Part shown: in pieces, positions 9,605 to 16,858 of the stretch
Layout: the number at the start of each line of letters is the position of its first letter
How positions within the stretch are numbered: the first letter of the stretch is position 1
DNA from: JBJHBP01 sp050485685
Lineage (GTDB): Bacteria; Pseudomonadota; Gammaproteobacteria; Steroidobacterales; Rariloculaceae
Direction of reading: 5' to 3'
Assembly: GCA_050485685.1 (NCBI GenBank)
Contig: JBJHBW010000016.1
Span: forward strand, 1 to 64,000
DNA length: 64,000 nt
Position numbers and translations under genes: made by a program
Notes under the pieces: generated by a model
The model's input: only the letters and a program-made list of their open reading frames with translations
What the model was told of the DNA's origin: nothing
Database searches by the model: none

Positions 9605-10984
9605 ATGAGCAAGGTCGCCCATCGCGCTAGCGTCCTGGTCGTCGCAGCGGTGATGGCTGCGCCGGCCGCAGCGCAGCAGGTCACGGATCCGGGGTTCGAC
9701 AGCGTTGGACGAGGCTGGCCGATTGCGGCGGACCTGCGCGAGCACGAGATCGTCGGACCGACCGTTGAGTTCGAGGTCGAGTACCCCGCTACGCCGGTTC
9801 ATGTCGGCCCCTTCGTCGGCACGGCCCGGAACGGCGACGTGCCCGAAGGCATAGAGCCGCTGGAAGTCGACCTCTTTACTTCCACGGACTTCTACGCCGA
9901 TCGCCACCTCTGGAGTGATCCGCGCTACTTCCGCTGCAACAGCCCGGTCGCACTGGAGGAACAATGGGGCGCTCTCGGCATGATGCTCATCGTCAGCGAC
10001 GATGCGGCCACCGCGGCCTGGGGCCACTGTGATCGGGACTATCCGCGCGAGGCCATCGTCAGCCCCTATCCTTTCGTGATGGCGCAGGACCACTACGAAG
10101 CGCTGCTCGAGGAGACCCGCTCGCGCGGGGGGCCGACCGAGCACACCTACGCAACCGTTCCGGGTGAGTGGACCGGCCGTTACATGCACCCCGGCCTGAC
10201 GCCCGGCAACGCCTACTGGTTCCGCATGCGGCACAACCAGTTTCCGACGATCCTCTCGCTGTTGACCGAGGAATACCAGACCCGCATGGTGCAGGAGGCC
10301 TATCATCAGGGAAATACCGACGCGCCTCACTGGCCCTCGTCGTACTGCTGGGCCGAGGGGTTCATGCGCCGCTGGCACGAGTTCGCGACGTGGGAGTGGC
10401 ATGTGATGGTCACCCCGTCGCTCGTGCAGATCCTCACCGGCGTGGCACGCAACTTCATCACCAATATCCACGTCGGGCGCGAGTTCGACATGTCCGGTGG
10501 CGTGCCGCGGCTCGGGGCCGATGTGCCGCGCTGGTACGGTGAAACGATCGGCTTCTGGGATGACGACACGCTGATCACATGGACATCGAATATCCAGGGC
10601 TGGATGACACACGGGGCGTTCGAGCATTCGAATGCCTTACAGACAATCGAGATCTACACACCGAACCGCGACGCCGACGGCAACTTCATCGGCCTCAACC
10701 ACGAAGCCGTCTTCTATGATCCCCAGGCACTGGTCGAGCCGGTGCGCATCATCCGCAACTACATCAGGGAGAGCGGCTTCGACGAAGGCGATCCCTACGT
10801 GTTCGTGGAGTGCGTACCGACGATCTTCCCGGTCGCGGGCCGTCCGACGCCAGTCTCGCCGGGCGACGTGATCGAATACGAAGTACCCGACATGTACGGT
10901 CGGCCCTGGGCTTATATGTGGGAGCGGTATTTCGAGCAGGACATGGTCCGGCCCGAGGACGACGACATCTTCAGCTTCGATTGA
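9605..10984 (+). CDS. Exported protein of unknown function, DUF6152-neighbour type
   Basis: A 459-residue protein starting at an ATG preceded by GGAGGAAGG. The signal peptide ends at AAAQQ (residue about 25). The C-terminal 150 residues contain RWYGETIGFWDDDTLITWT followed by a region ending in the pattern L-x-x-EAVFYDPQALVEPVRIIR. This resembles the G-x-W-x-GDTL-x-x-x-T module at the end of the DUF6152 protein encoded at 12235-13311, so the two may be distant relatives. There is no CxxCH haem motif or obvious catalytic triad. Divergent from the TPR gene across 221 bases that should hold both promoters. Confidence 0.65.
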   Translation: MSKVAHRASVLVVAAVMAAPAAAQQVTDPGFDSVGRGWPIAADLREHEIVGPTVEFEVEYPATPVHVGPFVGTARNGDVPEGIEPLEVDLFTSTDFYADRHLWSDPRYFRCNSPVALEEQWGALGMMLIVSDDAATAAWGHCDRDYPREAIVSPYPFVMAQDHYEALLEETRSRGGPTEHTYATVPGEWTGRYMHPGLTPGNAYWFRMRHNQFPTILSLLTEEYQTRMVQEAYHQGNTDAPHWPSSYCWAEGFMRRWHEFATWEWHVMVTPSLVQILTGVARNFITNIHVGREFDMSGGVPRLGADVPRWYGETIGFWDDDTLITWTSNIQGWMTHGAFEHSNALQTIEIYTPNRDADGNFIGLNHEAVFYDPQALVEPVRIIRNYIRESGFDEGDPYVFVECVPTIFPVAGRPTPVSPGDVIEYEVPDMYGRPWAYMWERYFEQDMVRPEDDDIFSFD

Positions 10985-11000
10985 CGACGTGCCTGATTGA

Positions 11001-11027
11001 AGGCTGGCCGCCTCATGCGGCCAGCCT
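11001..11027. terminator. Perfect 10-bp hairpin, bidirectional terminator candidate
   Basis: AGGCTGGCCG (11001-11010) and its exact complement CGGCCAGCCT (11018-11027) enclose a 7-base loop. It lies between two converging genes and is very GC-rich. There is no T tract on either side, so it may need Rho or act mainly as an mRNA 3'-end stabiliser. Confidence 0.6.
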
Positions 11028-11028
11028 C

Positions 11029-11105
11029 CGGTCGGGTGCCGGCCAAGTGCCGGTCAGGCGCTGGTCAGGTGCCGGCCTGGTACCGGTCAGGTACCGGCCA
11101 ACTTG
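11029..11105. repeat. Degenerate 11-bp tandem repeat, about seven units
   Basis: Units of pattern CGGTCAGGTGC repeat at 11029, 11040, 11051, 11062, 11073, 11084 and 11095, each differing by one to four bases. The array begins two bases after the terminator hairpin and runs over the stop codon and last codons of the converging aminotransferase gene (stop at 11087-11089). Its unit length and degeneracy exclude CRISPR. Confidence 0.75.
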
Positions 11106-12220
11106 CTCAGCGCCTGCGCCAGCGTATCCACGGTGCGATCGACATTCTGCAATTTATCCAGGCCGAACAGGCCGATGCGGAACGTGCGGTAGTCGTCAGG
11201 CTCATCGCACATCAGCGGCACGCCGGCTGCCGTCTGCAGTCCCTGGGCGGCAAACTTTCTGCCGCTGTGCAGATCAGCGTCATCGGTGTAACAGACGACA
11301 ACGCCGGGCGCTTCGAAACCCTCCGCGGCCACGCTCACGAACCCTTGCAAGGCGAACAGTTCACGCACACGCCGGCCCAGCTCGAGCTGCTGGTCGCGCA
11401 CCGTGTCGAAACCGAGCTTTCCGGTTTCCATCATCGTGTCACGGAAACGTGCCAGCGCGTCGGTGGGCATGGTCGCATGATAGGCATGACCGCCATTCTC
11501 ATAGGCCTGCATGATCTGCAGCCACTTCAGCAGATCACAGGCGAAGCTGCTGCTGCGGGTCTCGGGAAGGCGCTTCATTGCCTCATCGCCCAGCATCACC
11601 AGCGCACTGCACGGCGACGCACTCCAGCCCTTCTGCGGCGCACTGATCAGGATATCGACCCCCGTGGCCTGCATGTCCACCCAGACAGTGCCCGAGGCGA
11701 TCGAGTCCAGCACCATCAGGCCACCTGCCTCATGCACCGCGTCGGCGACGGCGCGAATGTAATCGTCGGGAAGCATGATGCCGGACGCGGTCTCTACGTG
11801 CGGCGCGAAGACCAGCTCGGGCTTCTCACTGCGAATCGTAGCGACGACCTCCTCAACCGGCGCCGGTGCGAACGGCGACTGCCGTCCACTGCGCACCGGC
11901 CGCGCCTTCAGCACGGTCGCGCGTGAGGGAATGTCACCGGCCTCGAAGATCTGCGTCCAGCGATAACTGAACCAGCCATTGCGCAGCACCATGCAGTGGC
12001 GCCCGGTCGCGAACTGACGTGCCACGGCCTCCATGCCATAGGTGCCGCCGCCGGGCACGACGACCACGCCGGCCGCGTTGTAGACCTGTTTCAGCGTGGA
12101 CGAAATGTCGCGCATGACCTGCTGGAAATGCTGCGACATGTGGTTGAGCGACCGGTCGGTGAAGACGACCGAGTACTCAAGCAGACCATCGGGGTCCACG
12201 TTCGGAGAGATTCTGGACAC
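11087..12220 (-). CDS. Class V aminotransferase (serine/alanine-glyoxylate type)
   Basis: A 377-residue PLP enzyme with GGGTYGMEAVARQF near residue 60, the cofactor aspartate in VLDSIASG, and the PLP lysine in SAPQKGWS. These fit the alanine- or serine-glyoxylate aminotransferase branch, which transaminates glyoxylate to glycine, although aminoethylphosphonate or cysteine-desulfurase-like activities cannot be excluded. Translation starts at GTG 12220 behind AGGA, 14 bases after the stop of the DUF6152 gene, so the two are probably one transcript. Its last codons lie in the 11-bp repeat array. Confidence 0.78.
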   Translation of the reverse strand: MSRISPNVDPDGLLEYSVVFTDRSLNHMSQHFQQVMRDISSTLKQVYNAAGVVVVPGGGTYGMEAVARQFATGRHCMVLRNGWFSYRWTQIFEAGDIPSRATVLKARPVRSGRQSPFAPAPVEEVVATIRSEKPELVFAPHVETASGIMLPDDYIRAVADAVHEAGGLMVLDSIASGTVWVDMQATGVDILISAPQKGWSASPCSALVMLGDEAMKRLPETRSSSFACDLLKWLQIMQAYENGGHAYHATMPTDALARFRDTMMETGKLGFDTVRDQQLELGRRVRELFALQGFVSVAAEGFEAPGVVVCYTDDADLHSGRKFAAQGLQTAAGVPLMCDEPDDYRTFRIGLFGLDKLQNVDRTVDTLAQALSKLAGT

Positions 12221-12234
12221 TATCGGGTTCCTGG

Positions 12235-13311
12235 CTAGTGATCGACCTCGGGTATACAGCCGAAAGGCTGCAGTTCGAGGTCACTGGGCGCGTAAGTCGC
12301 GGTGACGGATGGGAATGGACGGGTGTAGTACACCGGATCGTGTGTTTCTATCGTCACGTTCAGCAGTCCGGTCTCAGGATCGACGCGAACCTCTTCGCGA
12401 GTGGTCATCTGATCGGTATGCAGCAGGCCGATCTGCGTGCCGTCAGCCTGTTGCACAAACTGGCTGATAATGCCGCCGCGTGCATAGCGCGTGTCGATCA
12501 CCAGCGTGCTGCCATCGAACCGGCCTATCGAATAACCCAGCGTGCCGGCCGGCAGCGGCTCGGGAAACTCCGCGACATCGAGGTGAACCGTGCGTTCGGC
12601 ATCCATCCACTCGGCACGGATATGAACGCGATCGCCATCACGGGTGATCTGCAGCGGCGTGCCGACCGCGAACCATACGCGGCGCACACCTATCGTGTCG
12701 CAGCGCAGCACCGGGTCGTCGGTGTACGGATCGTAGCCATCCGAGGCAAGCCGGCCCGCCTCGGTCAGATGCTCGATCATCGGATCCTGCTGACCACCGC
12801 CACCGCCCGCTCGTGGCCGCAGCAGCCAGGTGCCGAAGATGGCGTCCGCGGACGTTGCCGGCGCGGCTGCCTGCGGTGCTGCCGCTGCCGCCAGGGTCGG
12901 CGTGGCGGCGGTGCCGTCCACGCTGAGTACACGGCCGTCGGCGAGTTCAACCGTACGGAAGAAACAGCCCAGCGGATCACGACGTGCCGCGGCACCGGTC
13001 ACCCGGAGCGTCGTACCCGGACTCAGCAGGTCACGCGTTACGCCGTTACGTTCCAGCATCGTCACGCCGTGCGATTCACAGACCCAGACCTGAGGTTCAC
13101 CTTCGTCGCCGATGACTTCGATATGCAGGTAGGCGTGGGGATTTCGCGACTCGAAGCGAACCACCGTGCCGTCGAGCACAACGGGAGAGTCCGCATCGAA
13201 ATGCGGCACGAAACTGTGGTGGGCCGTTACCGGCGCTGCCGTGCCGAGCAACAGAGCAAATCCTGTCGCCACGGCTGCGGACACATATCGCTGATTATTA
13301 TGCGATTTCAC
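12235..13311 (-). CDS. Exported DUF6152-family protein
   Basis: A 358-residue protein if it starts at GTG 13311, which has a GGGGAGA site 7 bases upstream; a tandem ATG pair at 13335/13332 is in frame but lacks a ribosome site. After a signal peptide ending TAHHSF, the domain has the family pattern HHSF-x4-FD-x-D-x-PV-x-x-DGTV-x-x-F-x-x-x-NPHAYLHIE and a tryptophan-containing W-V-C-E strand. The C-terminal half (about residues 170-358) carries a second module with GYSIGRFDGSTLVIDT and a terminal FGCIPE. Function is unknown; it is probably periplasmic and co-transcribed with the aminotransferase gene. Confidence 0.78.
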   Translation of the reverse strand: MKSHNNQRYVSAAVATGFALLLGTAAPVTAHHSFVPHFDADSPVVLDGTVVRFESRNPHAYLHIEVIGDEGEPQVWVCESHGVTMLERNGVTRDLLSPGTTLRVTGAAARRDPLGCFFRTVELADGRVLSVDGTAATPTLAAAAAPQAAAPATSADAIFGTWLLRPRAGGGGGQQDPMIEHLTEAGRLASDGYDPYTDDPVLRCDTIGVRRVWFAVGTPLQITRDGDRVHIRAEWMDAERTVHLDVAEFPEPLPAGTLGYSIGRFDGSTLVIDTRYARGGIISQFVQQADGTQIGLLHTDQMTTREEVRVDPETGLLNVTIETHDPVYYTRPFPSVTATYAPSDLELQPFGCIPEVDH

Positions 13312-13546
13312 TGGCTCTCCCCGCAGGCGCATCATGTTCGACGCATTCTTCCAACGACCGCGTCCGGCGGCCTCATCCTGCGACGATTATAGCCCGCCTG
13401 AGCTGGAGGGAGCCCGAAAGCACCGCAGCGACCGCCAGAACGACGTCATGGGCAGCCACAACACCCATCGAGCCTGTGCGCACCACCCGACCACACAGCC
13501 CTGAATTTGAGCCGCCAACACACGCGCTATATATTGTCCGCGACCT

Positions 13547-14209
13547 ATGGGCTCAATGATCGAATACTTTCTGATCGCGATCGCGGGCATGTTCGTGATC
13601 GTGAATCCGTTGACCACCGCGTTCGTTTTTGCGTCCCTGACAGCATCTGCGACCGATACGGAGCGTCAGGAGATTGCGCGGCGCGCCGTGATCATGTCGA
13701 CGGCGACGCTGTTCACATTCGCGATTCTGGGTTCGCTGATCTTTCAGCTGTTCGGCATCACGCTGGCCGCGTTCCGCATCGCCGGCGGACTGATCCTGTT
13801 CGGCATTGCGATGGGTATGCTGAACAAGAGCGAAGCGCCCGACCACGCCAAGACCGATGCCAGACCGTCCGGCCGCATCGCCGACGATATCTCCATCGTG
13901 CCGCTGTCGATACCGTTCATCAGCGGCCCCGGCGCCATCGCCACTGCGATGATTCTGACCAGCGAGGCACCTGGCCCCTGGTTCGTCTCCATCGTCTTTG
14001 TGGCGATCGTGCTGACCACCGTCTCATGCTATTTCACGATGGTGTACTCAAAGCATGTGATCCGCATACTCGGCGACAGCGGCCGCAAGATTCTGACCAA
14101 GATCTTCGGCCTGATACTGGCCGTCATTGCCGTGCAGTTCGTGATCAACGGGACCACGGACGCGGTGAACGATTATCTGGCGGCGCGCGAGATTATCGCC
14201 ACACCCTGA
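13547..14209 (+). CDS. MarC/UPF0056 family inner-membrane protein
   Basis: A 220-residue protein with six hydrophobic segments in two groups of three, separated by a charged cytoplasmic loop near residues 90-115. The first segment has FVIVNPL and the third FRIAGGLILFGIAMGML; PLSIPFISGPGAIAT opens the second half. These are diagnostic of MarC proteins, whose transport activity is not established despite the name. An in-frame ATG at 13556 is an equally possible start, as neither has a clear ribosome site. It stands alone, divergent from the DUF6152 gene. Confidence 0.85.
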   Translation: MGSMIEYFLIAIAGMFVIVNPLTTAFVFASLTASATDTERQEIARRAVIMSTATLFTFAILGSLIFQLFGITLAAFRIAGGLILFGIAMGMLNKSEAPDHAKTDARPSGRIADDISIVPLSIPFISGPGAIATAMILTSEAPGPWFVSIVFVAIVLTTVSCYFTMVYSKHVIRILGDSGRKILTKIFGLILAVIAVQFVINGTTDAVNDYLAAREIIATP

Positions 14210-14569
14210 TTGCCGTCGTCTGCCAGAAAATCGCGAAATGCTCGCTAATTCGATTCAGTCCGGATCCGGGGAGGCATCGACGCGTGAGGCATCGGGGTGG
14301 TGCGCTGGCACCTGCTCACTACCGGCCCACTGTCAGACGCATTGGGGCCAGGCGCGATCGTCCGCTCATGGCGCACCGTCTCTCGTTGATGTTGACTGTG
14401 TGAGATCAGGCGCCAGGCACTGAGTCCATGGTAAGCGATCGGCCTGAAAGTTCAAGATCAAAAGCAACGCCCGGACGACGCTCACCCCGAAGCACACAAA
14501 AAAGACCCCGCCGATTGCGGGGTCAAGCCTCCGGGCTCACACGGGCCGCTGGAGATCTGCGCATGGACG
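14210..14569. other. Intergenic stretch between converging genes
   Basis: About 360 bases separate marC and the diguanylate cyclase gene, which converge here. Apart from the terminator at 14498-14524, I see no convincing gene, repeat or promoter. Short open frames on the plus strand have no ribosome site and no protein-like composition. Confidence 0.6.
14498..14524 (-). terminator. Rho-independent terminator of the GGDEF gene
   Basis: On the minus strand GACCCCGC, a 5-base loop and GCGGGGTC are followed by six T residues. It sits 46 bases after the stop codon of the diguanylate cyclase gene. The stem is perfect over 8 bp, making this the clearest intrinsic terminator in the window. Confidence 0.88.
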
Positions 14570-15442
14570 TCAGCGGCTCGACTTTTCCCGAAACATCATC
14601 GCGTCCGCCCGTTGAAGCAGCGTGTCGACGTCATGTCCGTCGTCGGGAAATACAGCGGCGCCGACACTTGCCGAGACGTTCAGTTTCACCTCGTCAATGA
14701 ATACGCCGAAACTCAGTTTCCGTTCGATTGCCAGTGATACTCGCGAGAAATCCGATGCATCACGCATGTCGGGAACGACTACGACAAACTCATCGCCACC
14801 GTAACGGGCAGCTGTATCCTCGGCGCGTACGGATTGCCGCAGCCGCGCCGCAAACAGGCGCAGCAGTCGATCGCCGGCCTCGTGTCCGAATCGGTCGTTG
14901 AACTGCTTGAAGTCATCGAGATCGACAAACAATACGGCGACTCGATAGCCATGTCGGCGGGCTTCATGCAACGCCTGGGTCAGACGATCAAACAGCAGCA
15001 GGCGGTTTGGCAGTCCTGTCAGCGCATCATGCGTAGCCTGCCGACGCAGTTCTTTTTCTATGCGTTTCTGCGCACGCAGGTCCCAGGCCATGCTGGAAAT
15101 CAGTGTCACAAAGCCTGAGCCCGGCTGCGCGATCCGGTGCGCAAGCAGAAACTGCAACACAGGAATCTCGTTGCGATCACGATCGATCAGCATCGTCTCA
15201 CCCTGCCAGAGCCCACCTTCAAGGCACTTTGGAACCGCCTGCTCCAGCAACGTGCTGCAGGATTGCGGCGTGTAGAGGTCAGCCACGTTGAGCGCCGTCA
15301 GCGGGTTGTCCTGCGGCACGCCAAGGATGCGACGGCCGGCGCCGTTCATATAGGCAAGCTGGCCACCACGATCAAACACCATGACCGGACCAGGCGTCGC
15401 CTCGATCAATTGAAGCAGGCAGATTTTTTCCGTATCTCTCAT
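14570..15442 (-). CDS. PAS-GGDEF diguanylate cyclase
   Basis: A 290-residue protein starting at ATG 15442 behind GGAGAG. Residues about 10-125 form a PAS sensor domain (IEATPGPVMVFDRGGQLAYM), joined by a short helix to a GGDEF domain (THDALTGLPNRLLLFDRL to the C-terminus). The active-site loop is intact (YGGDEF), and an RAED product-inhibition site sits exactly five residues before it, so it should make cyclic di-GMP and be feedback-inhibited by it. No membrane segment is present, so it is cytoplasmic. The PAS ligand is unknown. It is monocistronic and ends in a strong terminator. Confidence 0.88.
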   Translation of the reverse strand: MRDTEKICLLQLIEATPGPVMVFDRGGQLAYMNGAGRRILGVPQDNPLTALNVADLYTPQSCSTLLEQAVPKCLEGGLWQGETMLIDRDRNEIPVLQFLLAHRIAQPGSGFVTLISSMAWDLRAQKRIEKELRRQATHDALTGLPNRLLLFDRLTQALHEARRHGYRVAVLFVDLDDFKQFNDRFGHEAGDRLLRLFAARLRQSVRAEDTAARYGGDEFVVVVPDMRDASDFSRVSLAIERKLSFGVFIDEVKLNVSASVGAAVFPDDGHDVDTLLQRADAMMFREKSSR

Positions 15443-15564
15443 CACGCGCGGCTCTCCAGTTCCCGGACTGCGGGCCGTTACCGTAGTGACGAACGAGACG
15501 CAGCATTTATTCCACACGCAGAAGGAGTTCCGGGCGCATCGGTTCCACCGAGACGCCAGGCAGA

Positions 15565-15638
15565 CGCCGTCAGAAAAAGGAAACGCGCAGTGGTGACTGT
15601 TGTCCCATTAAGAGAACGCGCCGGATTTTCTGACGGCG
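15565..15638. promoter_or_regulatory. Perfect 13-bp inverted repeat upstream of the glycine-zipper gene
   Basis: CGCCGTCAGAAAA (15565-15577) and its exact complement TTTTCTGACGGCG (15626-15638) flank 48 bases in the divergent promoter region, ending 29 bases before the ATG at 15668. Paired operators for a looping regulator or a long stem in the 5' leader are both possible. Between the arms, GGAAAC and GTC separated by 17 bases loosely resemble an ECF-type promoter. Confidence 0.55.
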
Positions 15639-15667
15639 CACAAGTCAGTCACATACAAAGGAGCATC

Positions 15668-16228
15668 ATGTCTACGATCATCGCAGGCCACTTCGAACAC
15701 ATGGAAGACCTGCACGAAGCAGTGGAGTTACTGCACGAACGCGGCTTCAGTGCCGAGGACTACGCCACCTACTACCTGAATCCGCCGGGCGCTCACGGCC
15801 TGTACCGCGTCGGCATTGACGCCCGACAAGAGGAAAGCGCGCCAGGTGCCGGCACCGGCGCAGCAACCGGCGCCGCCGCAGGTGGCGCGGCAGGCGCAGC
15901 ACTCGGCATCATCGGCGGGCCGATCGCTGCACTGGCCGGCGGCGGCATCGGTGCCTATGTCGGCTCCCTGATTGGCGCTCTCGGCCAGATGGACCGGCTC
16001 GAACGCGAGAACGCCGACGTGGAGGAACGGGCCGAGCACTCCGGCCCTCTGATCGCGGTCAACGCAAACGACAGCAGCGAGGAACAGACCGCTGTCAACG
16101 CTCTGATGCGCTGTTCGCCGCTACAGATAGACCGCGCCAGCGGCGACTGGCAACACGGCGAATGGGTGGATTTCGACGAGCGCGAGCCGTTGGAGACTTT
16201 GCACCGCAGCGATCCAGGTCAGAACTGA
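15668..16228 (+). CDS. Glycine-zipper stress-type protein of unknown function
   Basis: A 186-residue protein starting at ATG 15668 behind AAAGGAG. Residues 1-55 resemble a small alpha/beta fold (VELLHERGFSAEDYATYY) of the kind in heat-stress YflT-like proteins. Residues about 60-105 are Gly/Ala-rich with repeated GxxxG spacing, typical of glycine-zipper membrane-associating hairpins. The C-terminal part is acidic. No signal peptide is visible. It stands alone, converging on the sigma-factor gene, and its promoter region holds a striking inverted repeat, consistent with stress control. Actual function unknown. Confidence 0.68.
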   Translation: MSTIIAGHFEHMEDLHEAVELLHERGFSAEDYATYYLNPPGAHGLYRVGIDARQEESAPGAGTGAATGAAAGGAAGAALGIIGGPIAALAGGGIGAYVGSLIGALGQMDRLERENADVEERAEHSGPLIAVNANDSSEEQTAVNALMRCSPLQIDRASGDWQHGEWVDFDEREPLETLHRSDPGQN

Positions 16229-16261
16229 TCCCGGGCTACCTGCTTTCCGCACTCAACGGCG

Positions 16262-16840
16262 TCAGTCGAGAACCCCACTGTCGCGGTCATCCTCCAGGCG
16301 TGCGTGCAGAAACGCCCTCGCCCGTTCCCACTGACGTTGCACGGTGCGATACGGGGTCTGTGTGACGGTGGCGATTTCACGCTCCGTAAAACCGGCGAAG
16401 AACTTCATGTCGACCAGTTCGCGCTGCGCCGGGTCCACCTCTTCCAGCTCGGCCAGCGCGCGCTGCAGATCCTCGAAATCCCAGGACACACCCGCAGCCG
16501 CTTGTTCCTCGGAGAACGTGACGCGTACCCGGTCCCCGCCTCGCTTCGCCGCGCCGCTTGCGCGAATGTAGTCCACGACGATGTCGTGCATCGCCCGCGC
16601 GGCCGCGCCAAACAGCCAGCGCCGTTCCTCGAGATTCAGATTCCCTGACCGCAGCAGTTTCATGTACGTCTCATGAACCAGCACGGTGGGTGTGATGGTC
16701 TTGCCTGGTCCAAGCGCGGACAGCCGCGAATTGGCGAGACGTTTCAGTTCGGGATACAGCTGCTCGAATAGCGCAGCCAGTTCTGGGCGTTCGCCGCTCG
16801 GCGGCGCTGCGATTTCGGTCACGAGCCAAGCCTGCAACAA
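16262..16840 (-). CDS. ECF-type sigma factor of the kinase-linked TIGR02999-like group
   Basis: A 192-residue sigma-70 family protein. Region 2 covers about residues 20-95 (LFEQLYPELKRLANSRL through WLFGAAARAMHDIVVDYIR) and region 4 about 125-180, with the DNA-binding helix in FTEREIATVTQTPYRTVQRQWERAR. The position where most ECF factors carry acidic, core-contacting residues reads TPTVLVHETY (residues 50-59), with hydroxyl residues instead. That matches my recall of sigma factors activated by phosphorylation. The TTG start at 16840 is uncertain. It lies 18 bases after a Ser/Thr kinase gene and is surely co-transcribed with it. Confidence 0.82.
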   Translation of the reverse strand: MLQAWLVTEIAAPPSGERPELAALFEQLYPELKRLANSRLSALGPGKTITPTVLVHETYMKLLRSGNLNLEERRWLFGAAARAMHDIVVDYIRASGAAKRGGDRVRVTFSEEQAAAGVSWDFEDLQRALAELEEVDPAQRELVDMKFFAGFTEREIATVTQTPYRTVQRQWERARAFLHARLEDDRDSGVLD

Positions 16841-16858
16841 GACCCGGACGATGTTAAT

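Noticed and set aside
11029..11105. CRISPR array
   Set aside because: Units are 11 bp, directly tandem and degenerate, with no spacers and no cas genes.
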